Part shown: in pieces, positions 27,457 through 36,732 of the stretch
Layout of the letters: the number at the start of each line of letters is the position of its first letter
Numbering within the stretch: position 1 is the first letter of the stretch
The notes under the pieces: model-generated
Database searches by the model: none
Seen by the model: only the letters and a program-made list of their open reading frames with translations
Told to the model about the DNA's origin: nothing
Assembly: GCA_017619495.1 (NCBI GenBank)
Contig: JAFZSF010000026.1
Coordinates: 1-41,434, forward strand
Direction: 5' to 3'
DNA: 41,434 bases
Source of the DNA: Clostridia bacterium
Lineage (GTDB): Bacteria; Bacillota; Clostridia; Christensenellales; UBA1242
Translations under genes and position numbers: made by a program

Positions 27457-28328
27457 TGGGACAAAAAGTTAATCCTAATGGCTTTCGTACGGGTGTTAAT
27501 AAGGATTGGAATGCTACTTGGGTAGCTCCAAAAAAAGATATTGCCGCCTATATTTTGGAAGACCATAAAATTCGTAAATTTTTAAATGACGAATATGGTT
27601 TGAAAGCTGGTTTGAATAATTGCAGTATTGCTCGTATTGCGATTGAACGCCGTAATTCTGTGGTTACCGTTAATATTTATACTTCACAACCGGGTATGAT
27701 CATCGGTCAAAAGGGTGCCAATATTCAAATTTTGAACCAAAAATTACAAAAGATTGTTGGTACCAAAACATTGGAAGTTAATGTTAAGGAAATCAAGAGC
27801 CCAGATATTAACGCCGATTTGGTCGCTCAATCTGTTGCCAGTCAGTTGGAAGGCCGTAAGGCTTGGCGTCGTACCATGAAAATGGCAATTCAGAAAGCAA
27901 TGAAGAACGGCGTTACTGGTATCAAGATTCAATTGTCAGGCCGTTTGGACGGTGCTGATATCGCTCGTTCAGAACACTATCAACAAGGTGTTTTGCCGTT
28001 GCACACTTTGCGTAGTGATATCGATTATGGTTTTGCGGAAGCTCATACAACCTTTGGCGTGATTGGTGTTAAATGTTGGATTTGTAACGGTGAAGTTAAA
28101 GGCAAGCGTATGCACAGTGGTGAAGTTGCTCGTCCAACTCGTGAACCACGCGCTAACTTTAACCGCGGAGAACGCAAGCCAAGCCATAACAATGGAGGTT
28201 ACAGCGCTCGTCGTTATGAAGGTGGCGAAAAGAAAGATTTGAACCCATCGAAAAATTCTGGTGGTTATTCAAAATCATTCACCCCAAAATTAGCCAAGAA
28301 GGAGGGAACAGAAAATGTTAATGCCTAA
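27456..28328 (+). CDS. rpsC: 30S ribosomal protein S3 with an extended C-terminus
   Basis: 290 residues compared with about 210-230 usually. [20 protein letters not shown] is the standard start. The KH motif [12 protein letters not shown] and the domain [20 protein letters not shown] are normal; S3 forms the mRNA entry helicase site. In the last core strand [11 protein letters not shown]207 and C210 replace the usual Val and aromatic residues. Residues from about 213 on are a polar Gly/Asn/Lys/Arg-rich tail. The 3' end overlaps rplP by 14 nt. Confidence 0.97.
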   Translation: MGQKVNPNGFRTGVNKDWNATWVAPKKDIAAYILEDHKIRKFLNDEYGLKAGLNNCSIARIAIERRNSVVTVNIYTSQPGMIIGQKGANIQILNQKLQKIVGTKTLEVNVKEIKSPDINADLVAQSVASQLEGRKAWRRTMKMAIQKAMKNGVTGIKIQLSGRLDGADIARSEHYQQGVLPLHTLRSDIDYGFAEAHTTFGVIGVKCWICNGEVKGKRMHSGEVARPTREPRANFNRGERKPSHNNGGYSARRYEGGEKKDLNPSKNSGGYSKSFTPKLAKKEGTENVNA

Positions 28329-28767
28329 AAGAGTAAAAAGGCGTAAAGTTCAACGCGGTCGTATGCGTGGTAAAGCTACCCGCGGTAATAAATTGACTTA
28401 TGGCGAATTCGGTTTAGTGGCTACTGAACCAGGCTGGATTACTTCTAATCAAATTGAAGCAGCCCGTGTTGCCATGACGCGTTTTACTAAGCGTGGTGGT
28501 AAAGTTTTCATTAACATTTTCCCGCATAAATCTGTAACTAAGAAACCTGCCAACACTCGTATGGGTAGTGGTAAGGGAAATCCAGAATTATGGGTTGCTG
28601 TGGTTAAACCGGGTCGTGTTTTGTACGAAATCCACGGTATCAAAGAAGAAGACGCGCGTGAGGCTTTGCGTTTGGGTATGCATAAATTATCAGTAAAATG
28701 CAAAATTGTTGCTCGTGAACAACAAAATGCCGTTGCGCCCGAAAAAGTGGAGGTAATCAATGGATAA
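28315..28767 (+). CDS. rplP: 50S ribosomal protein L16
   Basis: 150 residues. The start [19 protein letters not shown], then [20 protein letters not shown] and [20 protein letters not shown], are L16 signatures; the protein organises the A-site region of the 50S. The first ATG (28315) gives the common MLMPKR start, so rpsC and rplP overlap by 14 nt; AAGGAGGGA lies at a suitable distance inside rpsC. It overlaps rpmC by 8 nt. Confidence 0.97.
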   Translation: MLMPKRVKRRKVQRGRMRGKATRGNKLTYGEFGLVATEPGWITSNQIEAARVAMTRFTKRGGKVFINIFPHKSVTKKPANTRMGSGKGNPELWVAVVKPGRVLYEIHGIKEEDAREALRLGMHKLSVKCKIVAREQQNAVAPEKVEVING

Positions 28768-28954
28768 GGCAAAAGTTTATCATGATATGACAGATGCTGA
28801 ATTGAATGCTGCTTATAAATCTAAGAAACAAGAGTTGTTTAACTTGCGTTTCCAACATTCAATTGGTCAATTAAAAAATCCAAAACAATTGGAAGCTGTT
28901 AAAAAAGACATTGCGCGAATTTTGACAGTGCTTAAATTAAGGGAGGCAAAATAA
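28760..28954 (+). CDS. rpmC: 50S ribosomal protein L29
   Basis: 64 residues, normal. The two-helix protein contains [20 protein letters not shown] and [15 protein letters not shown], the standard L29 pattern. It is located at the tunnel exit beside L23. It overlaps rplP by 8 nt and shares TAATG with rpsQ. Confidence 0.96.
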   Translation: MDKAKVYHDMTDAELNAAYKSKKQELFNLRFQHSIGQLKNPKQLEAVKKDIARILTVLKLREAK

Positions 28955-29355
28955 TGGCTACAAACGAAAAATCAACCACTGTTAAATCTACGGCGAAGGT
29001 TACCAAAACCCCAATCGCAAAAGAAGCTAAGGCACCGGTCGAAGTTAAAAAGGTTGTAACCAAAGCGCCGAAAGCTAAAACTGTAAAAAAACAGGATACT
29101 GCTCGCATTAACCGTCGTAAAGTTTTGCGTGGTGTAGTTATCTCTAACAAAATGGATAAGACGGGTGTTATTGAAATTACACGCAAAGTTCCACATCCGC
29201 TTTATAAAAAAGTCGTAACAAAAACTACTCGCTTTAAATTTCATGATGAAAAAAACGAATGTTCAATTGGTGATACTATTGAAGTCATGGAAACCAGACC
29301 ATTGTCGAAAGATAAATATTTCCGTCTGGTTCGTATTGTAGAGAAGGTTAAGTAA
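28954..29355 (+). CDS. rpsQ: 30S ribosomal protein S17 with a Lys/Ala/Thr-rich N-terminal extension
   Basis: 133 residues against about 85 usually. The OB-fold core begins near residue 53 ([20 protein letters not shown]) and ends with [19 protein letters not shown]; the key motif [20 protein letters not shown] is intact. Residues 1-50 are low-complexity Lys/Ala/Thr/Val sequence. The ATG at 28954 is fixed by translational coupling with rpmC (TAATG) and a GGGAGG site, so the extension is likely translated. Confidence 0.95.
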   Translation: MATNEKSTTVKSTAKVTKTPIAKEAKAPVEVKKVVTKAPKAKTVKKQDTARINRRKVLRGVVISNKMDKTGVIEITRKVPHPLYKKVVTKTTRFKFHDEKNECSIGDTIEVMETRPLSKDKYFRLVRIVEKVK

Positions 29356-29368
29356 GGGGGAGGATAAA

Positions 29369-29737
29369 ATGATTCAACAAGAAACTATTTTGACTTGTGC
29401 GGATAATACTGGTGCGAAAACCCTGCACGCATTCCATAATATTGGCGGTTCTTGGCGTCGTTCAACTGGTATCGGTGATACTATCGTTGCTTCTGTGCGC
29501 AGTTGTGATACTGATGGTCAAGTTAAATCTGGCGATGTTGTTAAATGTGTTATTGTTCGTACCGTTGCTCCAACACAACGCCCAGACGGCACAACTATTC
29601 GTTTTGACGATAACGCGGCCGTAATTATTGATAAAGAAGGCAACCCAAAAGGTACTCGTATCTTTGGACCTGTTGCTCGTGAATTGCGTGAAAAAGGTTA
29701 CATGAAGATTGTATCCTTAGCACCGGAGGTATTGTAA
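29369..29737 (+). CDS. rplN: 50S ribosomal protein L14
   Basis: 122 residues, normal. [40 protein letters not shown] and [20 protein letters not shown] are invariant L14 segments; L14 contacts the 30S at bridges B5/B8. Position 16 onwards reads [14 protein letters not shown] where most have GAKxxxCIKVLGGS, a mild divergence. A strong GGGGGAGG site precedes it. Confidence 0.97.
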   Translation: MIQQETILTCADNTGAKTLHAFHNIGGSWRRSTGIGDTIVASVRSCDTDGQVKSGDVVKCVIVRTVAPTQRPDGTTIRFDDNAAVIIDKEGNPKGTRIFGPVARELREKGYMKIVSLAPEVL

Positions 29738-30249
29738 TGGAAAACACAATAAAGAAAGTTAATGTGCGCGTTGGTGATACCGTTTTGGTTTTAGCCGGTA
29801 ACTATAAAGGTAAAAAAGGCAAAATTATCTCGGTCGATCCCGAAAATAACACCTGCAAAGTTGAAGGTGTGAACATTGTTACTAAGCACAAAAAAATGCG
29901 CAAACAAGGTGAAAAGTCTGAATTGAAAAAAATGGAAGGTTCAATCAACATTTCTAATGTGCAAATTATTTGTGGAAAATGTGGTAAGGCAACCCGTGTT
30001 GGTCACAAGATTGAAAATGATGTAAAACATCGCGTTTGCCGAAAATGTGGTAACATCTTGGATAAGAAGTTTGTCAAGGCAAAAGCCAAAGATGCTGAAA
30101 ATCAAGAAGCTGCTGCAACCGCTAAAACAGAAGTCGCTAAGAAACCGTTGCAACGCCGTGAAGTTAAGCATGTAGCCGAATCAACTATTAAAAAGCCGGC
30201 GGCAAAGAAAACCGCATCAGTCGAAGCAACTACCAAGGGAGGAAAATAA
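29737..30249 (+). CDS. rplX: 50S ribosomal protein L24 with a basic C-terminal tail
   Basis: 170 residues against about 100-110. The KOW motif (VRVGDTVLVLAGNYKGKKGK) and GVNIVTKHKKMRK identify L24, an initiator of 50S assembly near the tunnel exit. A zinc-ribbon-like pair, CGKC and CRKC, is present as in many L24 proteins. Residues from about 113 to 170 are an added Lys/Ala/Thr/Glu-rich tail. It shares TAATG with rplN. Confidence 0.96.
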   Translation: MENTIKKVNVRVGDTVLVLAGNYKGKKGKIISVDPENNTCKVEGVNIVTKHKKMRKQGEKSELKKMEGSINISNVQIICGKCGKATRVGHKIENDVKHRVCRKCGNILDKKFVKAKAKDAENQEAAATAKTEVAKKPLQRREVKHVAESTIKKPAAKKTASVEATTKGGK

Positions 30250-30252
30250 TCG

Positions 30253-30852
30253 ATGGCAGAAGTAAAGAAAACTACCAAAGTTGCAACTAAGTCTGCAACC
30301 AAAAAATATTTGAACCGTGTGCATGAAAAGTATGTTACCGAAGTTGTGCCAGCATTGGTAAAAAAATACGGTAATATTAATGCGGTTCCTAAATTGGTGA
30401 AAATTGTTGTTAACACCCGTTTGGGCGATGTTAAAGACAACACCAAATCTTTAACGACTGCTGTCGAAGAATTGGCTTTGATTACTGGTCAAAAACCAAT
30501 GGTTACGACTGCAAAAAAAAGTATTTCAAACTTCAAAATCCGTCAAGGTCAAAAGAATGGTGCCAAGGTTACCTTGCGTAGCAAGATTATGTACGAATTC
30601 TTTGATAAAATTTGTTCAGTAGCGTTACCGCGCGTTCGTGATTTCTCTGGTTTGTCACGCAAGAGTTTTGACCAATTTGGTAATTACACCTTTGGGTTCA
30701 AAGAACAATTGGTTTTCCCAGAAATTTCCTATGAAAAAATTGAAAAGTTGCGTGGTATGGATATTACCATTGTTACTACCGCAGCTAATAAAGAAGACAG
30801 CTTAGAATTATTGGAAGCTTTGGGCTTACCGTTCAAAAAGGAGGTTAAATAA
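30253..30852 (+). CDS. rplE: 50S ribosomal protein L5
   Basis: 199 residues, about 20 more than usual because of a short Lys/Thr/Ala N-terminus. The core includes [24 protein letters not shown] in shortened form, [20 protein letters not shown] and the C-terminal [21 protein letters not shown]5 binds 5S rRNA and forms the central-protuberance bridge. GGGAGG lies upstream, and the start is 3 nt after rplX. Confidence 0.96.
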   Translation: MAEVKKTTKVATKSATKKYLNRVHEKYVTEVVPALVKKYGNINAVPKLVKIVVNTRLGDVKDNTKSLTTAVEELALITGQKPMVTTAKKSISNFKIRQGQKNGAKVTLRSKIMYEFFDKICSVALPRVRDFSGLSRKSFDQFGNYTFGFKEQLVFPEISYEKIEKLRGMDITIVTTAANKEDSLELLEALGLPFKKEVK

Positions 30853-31052
30853 TGGCTAGAGCTGCGTTAAAAGAAAAACAAGCCCGCGGAGGACGCTTGA
30901 ACGGTAAACCGTGTAAAGTTCGTGATTACACCCGTTGCAGTATTTGCGGTCGTCCGCATGCTGTATTGAAAAAATATGGTATCTGCCGTGTTTGTTTCAG
31001 AGAAAAAGTCGCAAACGGTGAAATTCCGGGTTTCAAAAAAGCAAGTTGGTAA
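30852..31052 (+). CDS. rpsN: 30S ribosomal protein S14, zinc type
   Basis: 66 residues. CSIC and CRVC form the zinc-binding Cys4 site, with [19 protein letters not shown] and the end [11 protein letters not shown] typical of type-Z S14 in Bacillota. A short insertion ([10 protein letters not shown]) makes it about five residues longer than B. subtilis RpsNA. It shares TAATG with rplE. Confidence 0.96.
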   Translation: MARAALKEKQARGGRLNGKPCKVRDYTRCSICGRPHAVLKKYGICRVCFREKVANGEIPGFKKASW

Positions 31053-31069
31053 AAGGAGAAAAAGAGAAG

Positions 31070-31477
31070 ATGGCAAATGTAGTTACAACTGATCCAATCG
31101 CCGATATGTTGACTCGCATTCGTAATGCGATTCGCGCTCGTCATGAAAGTGTCGTAGTACCTTATTCAAATATCAAGGCTGAAATTGCCAAGGTTTTGAA
31201 ACAAGAAGGTTACATTGAAGATTGTAAAAAAGTGACTGGCGATGGTAAAAAAATGTTGAAAATTACTTTTAAACTTGAAAATGGAGAACAAAAAGTAATT
31301 CAAGGCTTGCGTCGTATTTCTACACCTGGTTTGCGTGTATACGCGGGTGTCGATGAATTACCTCGTGTATTATCCGGTTTAGGTATCGCTTTGATTTCAA
31401 CATCAAAAGGTATTATGACCGATAAACAAGCCAGAGCAATGAACTTGGGCGGGGAAGTCCTCGCTTGGGTATGGTAA
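31070..31477 (+). CDS. rpsH: 30S ribosomal protein S8
   Basis: 135 residues. [20 protein letters not shown] is the standard start region, and the C-terminal [19 protein letters not shown] followed by GGEVLAWVW is the rRNA-binding signature. S8 binds helix 21 of 16S rRNA and represses the spc operon in E. coli. ATG 31070 is chosen because AAGGAG precedes it and it matches the family start; the longer frame includes only linker sequence. Confidence 0.97.
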   Translation: MANVVTTDPIADMLTRIRNAIRARHESVVVPYSNIKAEIAKVLKQEGYIEDCKKVTGDGKKMLKITFKLENGEQKVIQGLRRISTPGLRVYAGVDELPRVLSGLGIALISTSKGIMTDKQARAMNLGGEVLAWVW

Positions 31478-31487
31478 GGAGGAACAA

Positions 31488-32078
31488 ATGAGTCGAGTTG
31501 GTAAAACGATCATTAAAATTCCCGCAGGTGTGCAAGTCACTTATGCGGACCGCGTAGTTACCGTTACAAAAGGTAACAACACTTTGTCGCGTGAAATTCG
31601 TCAACCTATTGATGTTGAAATTTCTAACGATGAAATTAAAGTTACCCGTGGTAACGATGTAAATTTAAGTCGTTCATTACATGGTTTGTATAACCGTTTG
31701 ATTCAAAACATGATTGTTGGTGTTACCGAAGGTTATTCAAAATATTTAATTTTGAACGGTGTTGGTTATAAAGCGACCTTGAAGGGTGAAGATTTAGTCT
31801 TGAATTTAGGTTTTTCACACCCGATCGAAATTAAATGTGAGCCGGGTATTAAGTTCAAAATTTTAACCCCTGCAGAAATTAATGATTTGAATTTAGGTAA
31901 AGAAGGTATCGGTGCGGTTATTTCCGTCAACGGTATCGATAAAGAAAAAGTCGGCTTGGTGGCAGGTAATATTCGCGACTTGCGTCCAGTTGAACCATAC
32001 CATATGTATGGTATCCGTTATCGTGGCGAACGCGTACGCCGTAAAGAAAGTAAGTCCGGTGCTAAGGGCGCGAAATAA
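31488..32078 (+). CDS. rplF: 50S ribosomal protein L6
   Basis: 196 residues. MSRVGKTIIKIPAGV at the start, LHGLYNRLIQNMIVGVTEGY and the C-terminal IRDLRPVEPYHMYGIRYRGE identify L6, which lies near the sarcin-ricin loop. It is slightly longer than usual at the C-terminus (KESKSGAKGAK). AAGGAGGAA precedes the start. Confidence 0.97.
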   Translation: MSRVGKTIIKIPAGVQVTYADRVVTVTKGNNTLSREIRQPIDVEISNDEIKVTRGNDVNLSRSLHGLYNRLIQNMIVGVTEGYSKYLILNGVGYKATLKGEDLVLNLGFSHPIEIKCEPGIKFKILTPAEINDLNLGKEGIGAVISVNGIDKEKVGLVAGNIRDLRPVEPYHMYGIRYRGERVRRKESKSGAKGAK

Positions 32079-32088
32079 GGAGTAAACA

Positions 32089-32454
32089 ATGATTAAGAAA
32101 GAAAATAAAAATTTAGCAAGAAAACAAAGGGCTAAACGCCAAGATGATATTATCGGAACAGCAGCTTGTCCGCGTTTATGCGTGTATCGTAGTTTGTTGC
32201 ACATTTATGCTCAATTAATTGATGACAATAAAGGCACAACTTTGGTTGCTGTTAACACCAATATGCCGGCAATTAAAACCTTAATTAAAGGGAAAACCAA
32301 ACGCGAAGCCGCTAATATTGTTGGTGAAGAATTGGCAAAAGCCGCTTTGGCTAAAAAAATCAAAGCTTGTGTTTTTGATCGTAATGGTTATGTTTACACT
32401 GGCCGTGTGGCTGCAGTGGCCGAAGGTGCTCGTAAAGGAGGATTAAAATTCTAA
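32089..32454 (+). CDS. rplR: 50S ribosomal protein L18
   Basis: 121 residues. CPRLCVYRSLLHIYAQLIDD and the end FDRNGYVYTGRVAAVAEGAR followed by KGGLKF are typical. L18 binds 5S rRNA with L5. The usual RLxVxRSxxHIYAQ motif is complete. It shares TAATG with rpsE, and AAGGAG precedes it. Confidence 0.97.
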   Translation: MIKKENKNLARKQRAKRQDDIIGTAACPRLCVYRSLLHIYAQLIDDNKGTTLVAVNTNMPAIKTLIKGKTKREAANIVGEELAKAALAKKIKACVFDRNGYVYTGRVAAVAEGARKGGLKF

Positions 32455-33080
32455 TGGAAGAACAAGTAAAAAAAGAAGCCGTTAGTGCTGATACTTTGTT
32501 GGCAACATCAAATAAAGAAATGCGTGCTAATGCGCGTGAAACCAATAAAAAAGCATTGTATTCCAATGCTGCTCCTCGTAAACCGCGTCAGCAAACCGAA
32601 GACGAACAAAATGGCTTGTCCTCAAAATTGATTGGTGTTAACCGTATTACCAAGGTCGTTGCTGGTGGGCGTACTTTGCGTTTCAACGCCGTTGTTGTAA
32701 TGGGTAATAAAAAAGGTATGGTCGCGGTTGGTTCTGGTAAGGCGCGTGAAGTTTCCGAAGCAATCAAGAAAGCTGAAAGTGATGCTAAAAAGAATTTCAA
32801 GAATGTTCCAATTAGCAATGCGACAATTCCGCATCGTATGATTGGTAAGTTCGGTACTACGCGTGTATTGTTATTGCCGGCAAAGGGTGGTTCTGGTATA
32901 ATTGCTGGTGGTGCGGTTAAAGCCGTACTTGAATTAGCTGGTTATGAAGATGTGACCGCAAAGTGTTACGGTTCAACCAATGCTATGAATGTTGTTAAAG
33001 CAACAATGGCAGCGATTACTAAAATGCGTACCCGTGAAGAAGTGGCACGCTTACGCGGTAAAACCGTGGAAGAAATTTAA
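32454..33080 (+). CDS. rpsE: 30S ribosomal protein S5 with an extended N-terminus
   Basis: 208 residues, about 40 more than usual. The core from about residue 57 (KLIGVNRITKVVAGGRTLRF) through KKGMVAVGSGKAREVSEAIK, GGSGIIAGGAVKAVLELAGY and GSTNAMNVVKATM is standard; S5 helps mRNA unwinding and proofreading. Residues 1-55 are charged and Ala/Lys/Asn-rich without the clean Ala/Thr repeats of L30. Its ATG is fixed by TAATG coupling to rplR. Confidence 0.96.
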   Translation: MEEQVKKEAVSADTLLATSNKEMRANARETNKKALYSNAAPRKPRQQTEDEQNGLSSKLIGVNRITKVVAGGRTLRFNAVVVMGNKKGMVAVGSGKAREVSEAIKKAESDAKKNFKNVPISNATIPHRMIGKFGTTRVLLLPAKGGSGIIAGGAVKAVLELAGYEDVTAKCYGSTNAMNVVKATMAAITKMRTREEVARLRGKTVEEI

Positions 33081-33094
33081 GGAGGAAATTAAAC

Positions 33095-33535
33095 ATGGCA
33101 GAAACAAAAACTACAACTAAAGCAACAGCAGCCAAGGCAGCTGCTCCTAAGAAAAGCGCTACTAAGAGCGCAACTGCTGTTAAAACCGCGGCAACCAAAG
33201 CCGTAGCAGTAAAAGCTCCTGCAAAAAACGCGGCAACCAAAGCTGCACCAGTAAAGGCAACTACAACTGCTAAAACTGCTCCTAAGGCGACTGTGAAAGC
33301 ACCTGTAAAGCCAACTGGTAAAACAGCAGAAAAGAAAGTTGCTAAACCAGTTGCAACTGGCAAAATTCGCGTAACTATGGTTCACGGTTTAGCATCTTGT
33401 ACCAAACGCCAGATCCGTACCGCCAAGGCTTTGAAATTGAGCCGTCCGGGCGATACTCGTGAACTGCCGAACTTACCATCAATTATAGGTGCTTGCAAAA
33501 AATTAGAACACTTAGTAAAAGTAGAAAAAATTTAA
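33095..33535 (+). CDS. rpmD: 50S ribosomal protein L30 with an 88-residue Ala/Lys/Thr N-terminal extension
   Basis: 146 residues against about 60. Only residues 89-146 (GKIRVTMVHGLASCTKRQIR, then KALKLSRPGDTRELPNLPSI) are L30. Residues 1-88 are almost wholly Ala, Lys, Thr, Val and Pro, histone H1-like in composition. The ATG at 33095 has a GGAGGAAAT site 7-8 nt upstream; no good alternative start with a ribosome site is seen just before residue 89. It is the largest relative extension in the operon. Confidence 0.94.
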   Translation: MAETKTTTKATAAKAAAPKKSATKSATAVKTAATKAVAVKAPAKNAATKAAPVKATTTAKTAPKATVKAPVKPTGKTAEKKVAKPVATGKIRVTMVHGLASCTKRQIRTAKALKLSRPGDTRELPNLPSIIGACKKLEHLVKVEKI

Positions 33536-33545
33536 GGAGTACATC

Positions 33546-33989
33546 ATGATTATCAATGAATTATCGCCACATCCGTTGGCAAGAACAAAAAAACATCGTA
33601 TCGGTCGTGGTATCGGTAGTGGTATGGGTAAAACCTCAACCCGTGGTCAAAAAGGTGCTGGTCAACGCTCTGGTGCTGGTTTGCGTACGGGATTTGAAGG
33701 TGGACAAATGCCTTTAATGCGCCGTTTACCTAAACGCGGCTTTACCAATATTTTTTCAAAAGAATATGCAATTGTCAATGTTGATGATTTGAACGCGTTC
33801 AAAGCCAATAGCAAAGTTGATGCCGCGATCTTGCTTGAAAAGGGTATAATCTCTAAGGTGGGCGCATATGGTGTCAAAATTTTGGGCGATGGCGAATTGA
33901 AAGTTGCTTTGAAAGTAACCGCCAATGCTTGGACCAAAGAAGCTGAAAAGAAAATTAAAAAAGCTGGTGGGGAAATTAAAAAATGTTAA
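33546..33989 (+). CDS. rplO: 50S ribosomal protein L15
   Basis: 147 residues. RTKKHRIGRGIGSGMGKTST, RGQKGAGQRSGAGLRTGFEG and GGQMPLMRRLPKRGF form the canonical L15 N-terminal extension that reaches into the 50S. It is a late assembly protein. It precedes secY with a 7-nt overlap, the universal L15-SecY order. Confidence 0.97.
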   Translation: MIINELSPHPLARTKKHRIGRGIGSGMGKTSTRGQKGAGQRSGAGLRTGFEGGQMPLMRRLPKRGFTNIFSKEYAIVNVDDLNAFKANSKVDAAILLEKGIISKVGAYGVKILGDGELKVALKVTANAWTKEAEKKIKKAGGEIKKC

Positions 33990-35308
33990 AAACTTTGCGC
34001 GAAGCCTTTGCACAAAAAGATTTGCGTCGTAAAATTTTAATGACGCTAGGGCTAATGATGCTTTATTGCGTGGGGTGTTTTTTACCAATCCCCGGCATTG
34101 ATCCTAGTGTTTTTTCCAGTGCGGTTAATACTGCTGGTTCAAACAGCTTTTTAAGCTTGTTGTCTTCCTTGACGGGTGGTGCTCTATCCAAGGGTGCTTG
34201 GTTTGCGATTGGTGTTTCACCCTATATTACCTCGTCAATCGTGGTGCAATTATTATCGGTTGCTTTACCGAGTTTGCAGCGTTTATCTAAACAGGGGAGC
34301 GAAGGTCGCAAAAAAATTGCCGTTATTACGCGTTATGTAGCGTTAGTTTTGGCAATTATTCAATCAATTGCGATTGTTATTTCCATTAATACTGTCAGCA
34401 GTAAAACTCTGTTATGGAAATCAGCACCGGATTTCTTGGTTCAGGTCTTGGTTGTCATTTCCTTAGTTGCAGGTACCATGTTAACCGTTTGGCTAGGTGA
34501 CAAAATTACCGAAATCGGCGTCGCTAATGGTATGAGTATGTTGGTTTTCGTCGGTATTTTGACTTCTGGTGTTACAGCTTTTACCAATAGTATTGTTAAA
34601 ATTTTCACCGAAGGTATTGATGCGATCGTTACACCGATTGTATTTATCTTACTGTTGGTCTTTATTTTCGCTTTTATCGTAATGTTTGATTTGGCTGAAC
34701 GCCGTATCCCTGTGACCTATGCTAAGCAAGTTAAAGGTAATAAAATGTACGGTGGGCAATCAACTAATATCCCGATTAAGTTAAATGCGACTGGTGTTAT
34801 GCCAATCATCTTTGCTACTGCGTTGGTAAATTTTCCGCAGTTGGTTATGCAAATGTTGTTATCATTCAACAATAAAGGCGTAATTAATGCTTATGATTGG
34901 TATCAAACTTACATGGGAACAGGTACTTGGATTAATATTGTGGTAACTTCTTTGTTGATTCTTGGTTTCTCGTATTTTTATGCCACTTTAATGTTTAATC
35001 CGGAAGAAGTAGCTTTGCAGATTCAACGCAATGGTGGCTTTATTTTGGGTTATCGCCCGGGTAAGCCAACCACAGACTATTTGAAGAAAGTTTCTCGTAG
35101 GATTACTTTCTTTGGGGCAGTGTTCTTAATGTTAGTGGCGATGATTCCGTCATTATTGTTTACTAATATTTCAGCGATTGAGGGCGACTCTTTGACTACC
35201 GCTTTTACTTCAATTGGTATGCTAGTTATTGTGTCGGTTGCCTTGGAATTTGATAAATCAATCCAGAATCAAATGTTAATGAAACAATATAAAGGTTTCT
35301 TGAAATAA
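33983..35308 (+). CDS. secY: Protein translocase subunit SecY
   Basis: 441 residues and ten transmembrane segments. KDLRRKILMTLGLMMLYCVG, the plug region PGIDPSVF, ISPYITSSIVVQLL-like text and the cytosolic loop ERRIPVTYAKQ are conserved. GFILGYRPGKPTTDYL-type sequence lies before TM9. SecY is the protein-conducting channel with SecE and SecG. GGTGGGGA within rplO is its ribosome site. YajC, an accessory Sec component, is encoded about 4 kb downstream. Confidence 0.98.
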   Translation: MLKTLREAFAQKDLRRKILMTLGLMMLYCVGCFLPIPGIDPSVFSSAVNTAGSNSFLSLLSSLTGGALSKGAWFAIGVSPYITSSIVVQLLSVALPSLQRLSKQGSEGRKKIAVITRYVALVLAIIQSIAIVISINTVSSKTLLWKSAPDFLVQVLVVISLVAGTMLTVWLGDKITEIGVANGMSMLVFVGILTSGVTAFTNSIVKIFTEGIDAIVTPIVFILLLVFIFAFIVMFDLAERRIPVTYAKQVKGNKMYGGQSTNIPIKLNATGVMPIIFATALVNFPQLVMQMLLSFNNKGVINAYDWYQTYMGTGTWINIVVTSLLILGFSYFYATLMFNPEEVALQIQRNGGFILGYRPGKPTTDYLKKVSRRITFFGAVFLMLVAMIPSLLFTNISAIEGDSLTTAFTSIGMLVIVSVALEFDKSIQNQMLMKQYKGFLK

Positions 35309-35329
35309 TAAAATTAATAAGGGGGAAAA

Positions 35330-35959
35330 ATGAATCTAATTTTAAATGGTGCCAGTGGTTGCGGTAAAGGTAGCATGGCAGGTTTTTTAGTTCGTGATTT
35401 TGGTTTAGTTCATATCTCGACTGGCGATTTGTTTCGTGAACAAATTGCCAAAAAAACACCATTGGGACAGAAAGTTGAATCATATGTTTCGACTGGTAAG
35501 TGGGTGCCTGATGAAGTTACCATCGAAGTTTTGATGGACCGCATTAAACAACCCGATTGCGCTAAGGGCGTCATTTTGGATGGTTTTCCGCGTACTTTAA
35601 ATCAAGCTCAAGCTTTAGATAAAGTCTTGAAAATTGATTTAGTTATTGCCATTGATGTTACCGATGAAATTGTGCAAACGCGTTTAGGTGGTCGTTATAT
35701 GTGCCGACAATGTGGAACAATCCATGCTGCGCGTTGGGATAAAATTGATAAATGTAAAAAATGCGGTGGCGAATTATATCAGCGTGATGACGATAAAGCC
35801 GAATTTATCCAAAAACGCTTAGAAAATTTCAAAAAAAATAATGGCGAAATTTTGAATTTCTACCGTGCGCAAAATAAGTTATTTGTTGTTCATGACAAAC
35901 TTGAAAACACCCCAGCTGATACCTACGCTTTGGTAAAAGATGTGGTGGCGAAATTATGA
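35330..35959 (+). CDS. adk: Adenylate kinase with zinc-binding lid
   Basis: 209 residues. It catalyses ATP + AMP = 2 ADP. The P-loop is G7-ASGCGKG-S15, where the family normally has GxPGAGKGT; Pro to Ser and Thr to Ser are unusual but keep the GxxxxGK core. STGDLFR and LDGFPRTLNQA (AMP site) are standard. The lid has C125, C128, C142 and C145, a structural zinc site typical of Gram-positive enzymes. A GGGGG-containing ribosome site precedes it. It overlaps map by 4 nt. Confidence 0.97.
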   Translation: MNLILNGASGCGKGSMAGFLVRDFGLVHISTGDLFREQIAKKTPLGQKVESYVSTGKWVPDEVTIEVLMDRIKQPDCAKGVILDGFPRTLNQAQALDKVLKIDLVIAIDVTDEIVQTRLGGRYMCRQCGTIHAARWDKIDKCKKCGGELYQRDDDKAEFIQKRLENFKKNNGEILNFYRAQNKLFVVHDKLENTPADTYALVKDVVAKL

Positions 35960-36732
35960 AACAATTAACTGCTGCACAGATTTCACATATGCGTTACGCG
36001 GGCAAAGTTTTGGCGGATACTTTCAAATTTATCCGTCAAAATTTGCGTGCGGGTATGACTACGCGTGAAGTTGATAAAATGGCCGAGGATTTCATTGTGG
36101 CACATAATTGTTACCCCTGTTTTAAGGGAGTTTATGGTTATGAATATGCATGTAACACCAGTGTAAATGAAGAAATTATCCATGGAGTTCCCACCGATAA
36201 AGTTTTGCACGAGGGTGATATTATTACTGTCGATTGTGGGGCAGGGTTTAACGGTATTTGCACAGACGCATGCCGTACCTTTGCCGTCGGTAAAATTTCG
36301 GACGAAGCGCAAGCGCTAATCAATGTGACGCGTAATTGCTTTTATAAAGCTTTGGACAAAATGAAGCCAGGTGTTGAAGTTGCAATTGTCGGCAGAACTA
36401 TTGAAAACTATATTAAGAGTACTGGTGGTTACAGTATATTGGAAGATTATTGTGGCCATGGTATTGGTAAAAACTTACATGAAGACCCATTAATCCCTAA
36501 CTATATTGTACGCAATTCGCAATTGCAACAGCATGTGCGTAAAAAATTCCAGCCCAATACTGCTGTTTGTGTTGAACCGATGATTTTTGCGGGTAATAGT
36601 AACGCGGTTAAAGTTGCACCGGACGGTTGGACTGTAATTTCGACGCGTGGCGCATTAAGCGCACACTACGAAAACACTATTTTGGTTACTACACAAGGTG
36701 TTGAAGTTTTGACTAATAGTGACGAAAATTAA
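35956..36732 (+). CDS. map: Methionine aminopeptidase, type I
   Basis: 258 residues. It removes the initiator Met from nascent proteins. Metal and active-site segments are HGVPTDK, VDCGAGFNGICTDACRTF, GHGIGKNLHEDP, VEPMIF and the final ALSAHYENTILVT with its Glu ligand. ATGA-coupled to adk, it closes the superoperon: infA, rpmJ, rpsM, rpsK, rpoA and rplQ do not follow. Its stop overlaps that of sepF by 4 nt tail to tail. Confidence 0.97.
   Translation: MKQLTAAQISHMRYAGKVLADTFKFIRQNLRAGMTTREVDKMAEDFIVAHNCYPCFKGVYGYEYACNTSVNEEIIHGVPTDKVLHEGDIITVDCGAGFNGICTDACRTFAVGKISDEAQALINVTRNCFYKALDKMKPGVEVAIVGRTIENYIKSTGGYSILEDYCGHGIGKNLHEDPLIPNYIVRNSQLQQHVRKKFQPNTAVCVEPMIFAGNSNAVKVAPDGWTVISTRGALSAHYENTILVTTQGVEVLTNSDEN

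Noticed and set aside
27183-27566. Minus-strand hydrophobic open frame opposite the L22 tail
   Set aside because: It is an antisense shadow of the low-complexity tail, with no ribosome site and no family resemblance.
33019-33385. Minus-strand Ala/Val/Phe- and Cys/Ser-rich open frames opposite L30
   Set aside because: They are the antisense of the Ala/Lys/Thr repeat, which lacks stop codons because of its composition. No start signals or known motifs are present.
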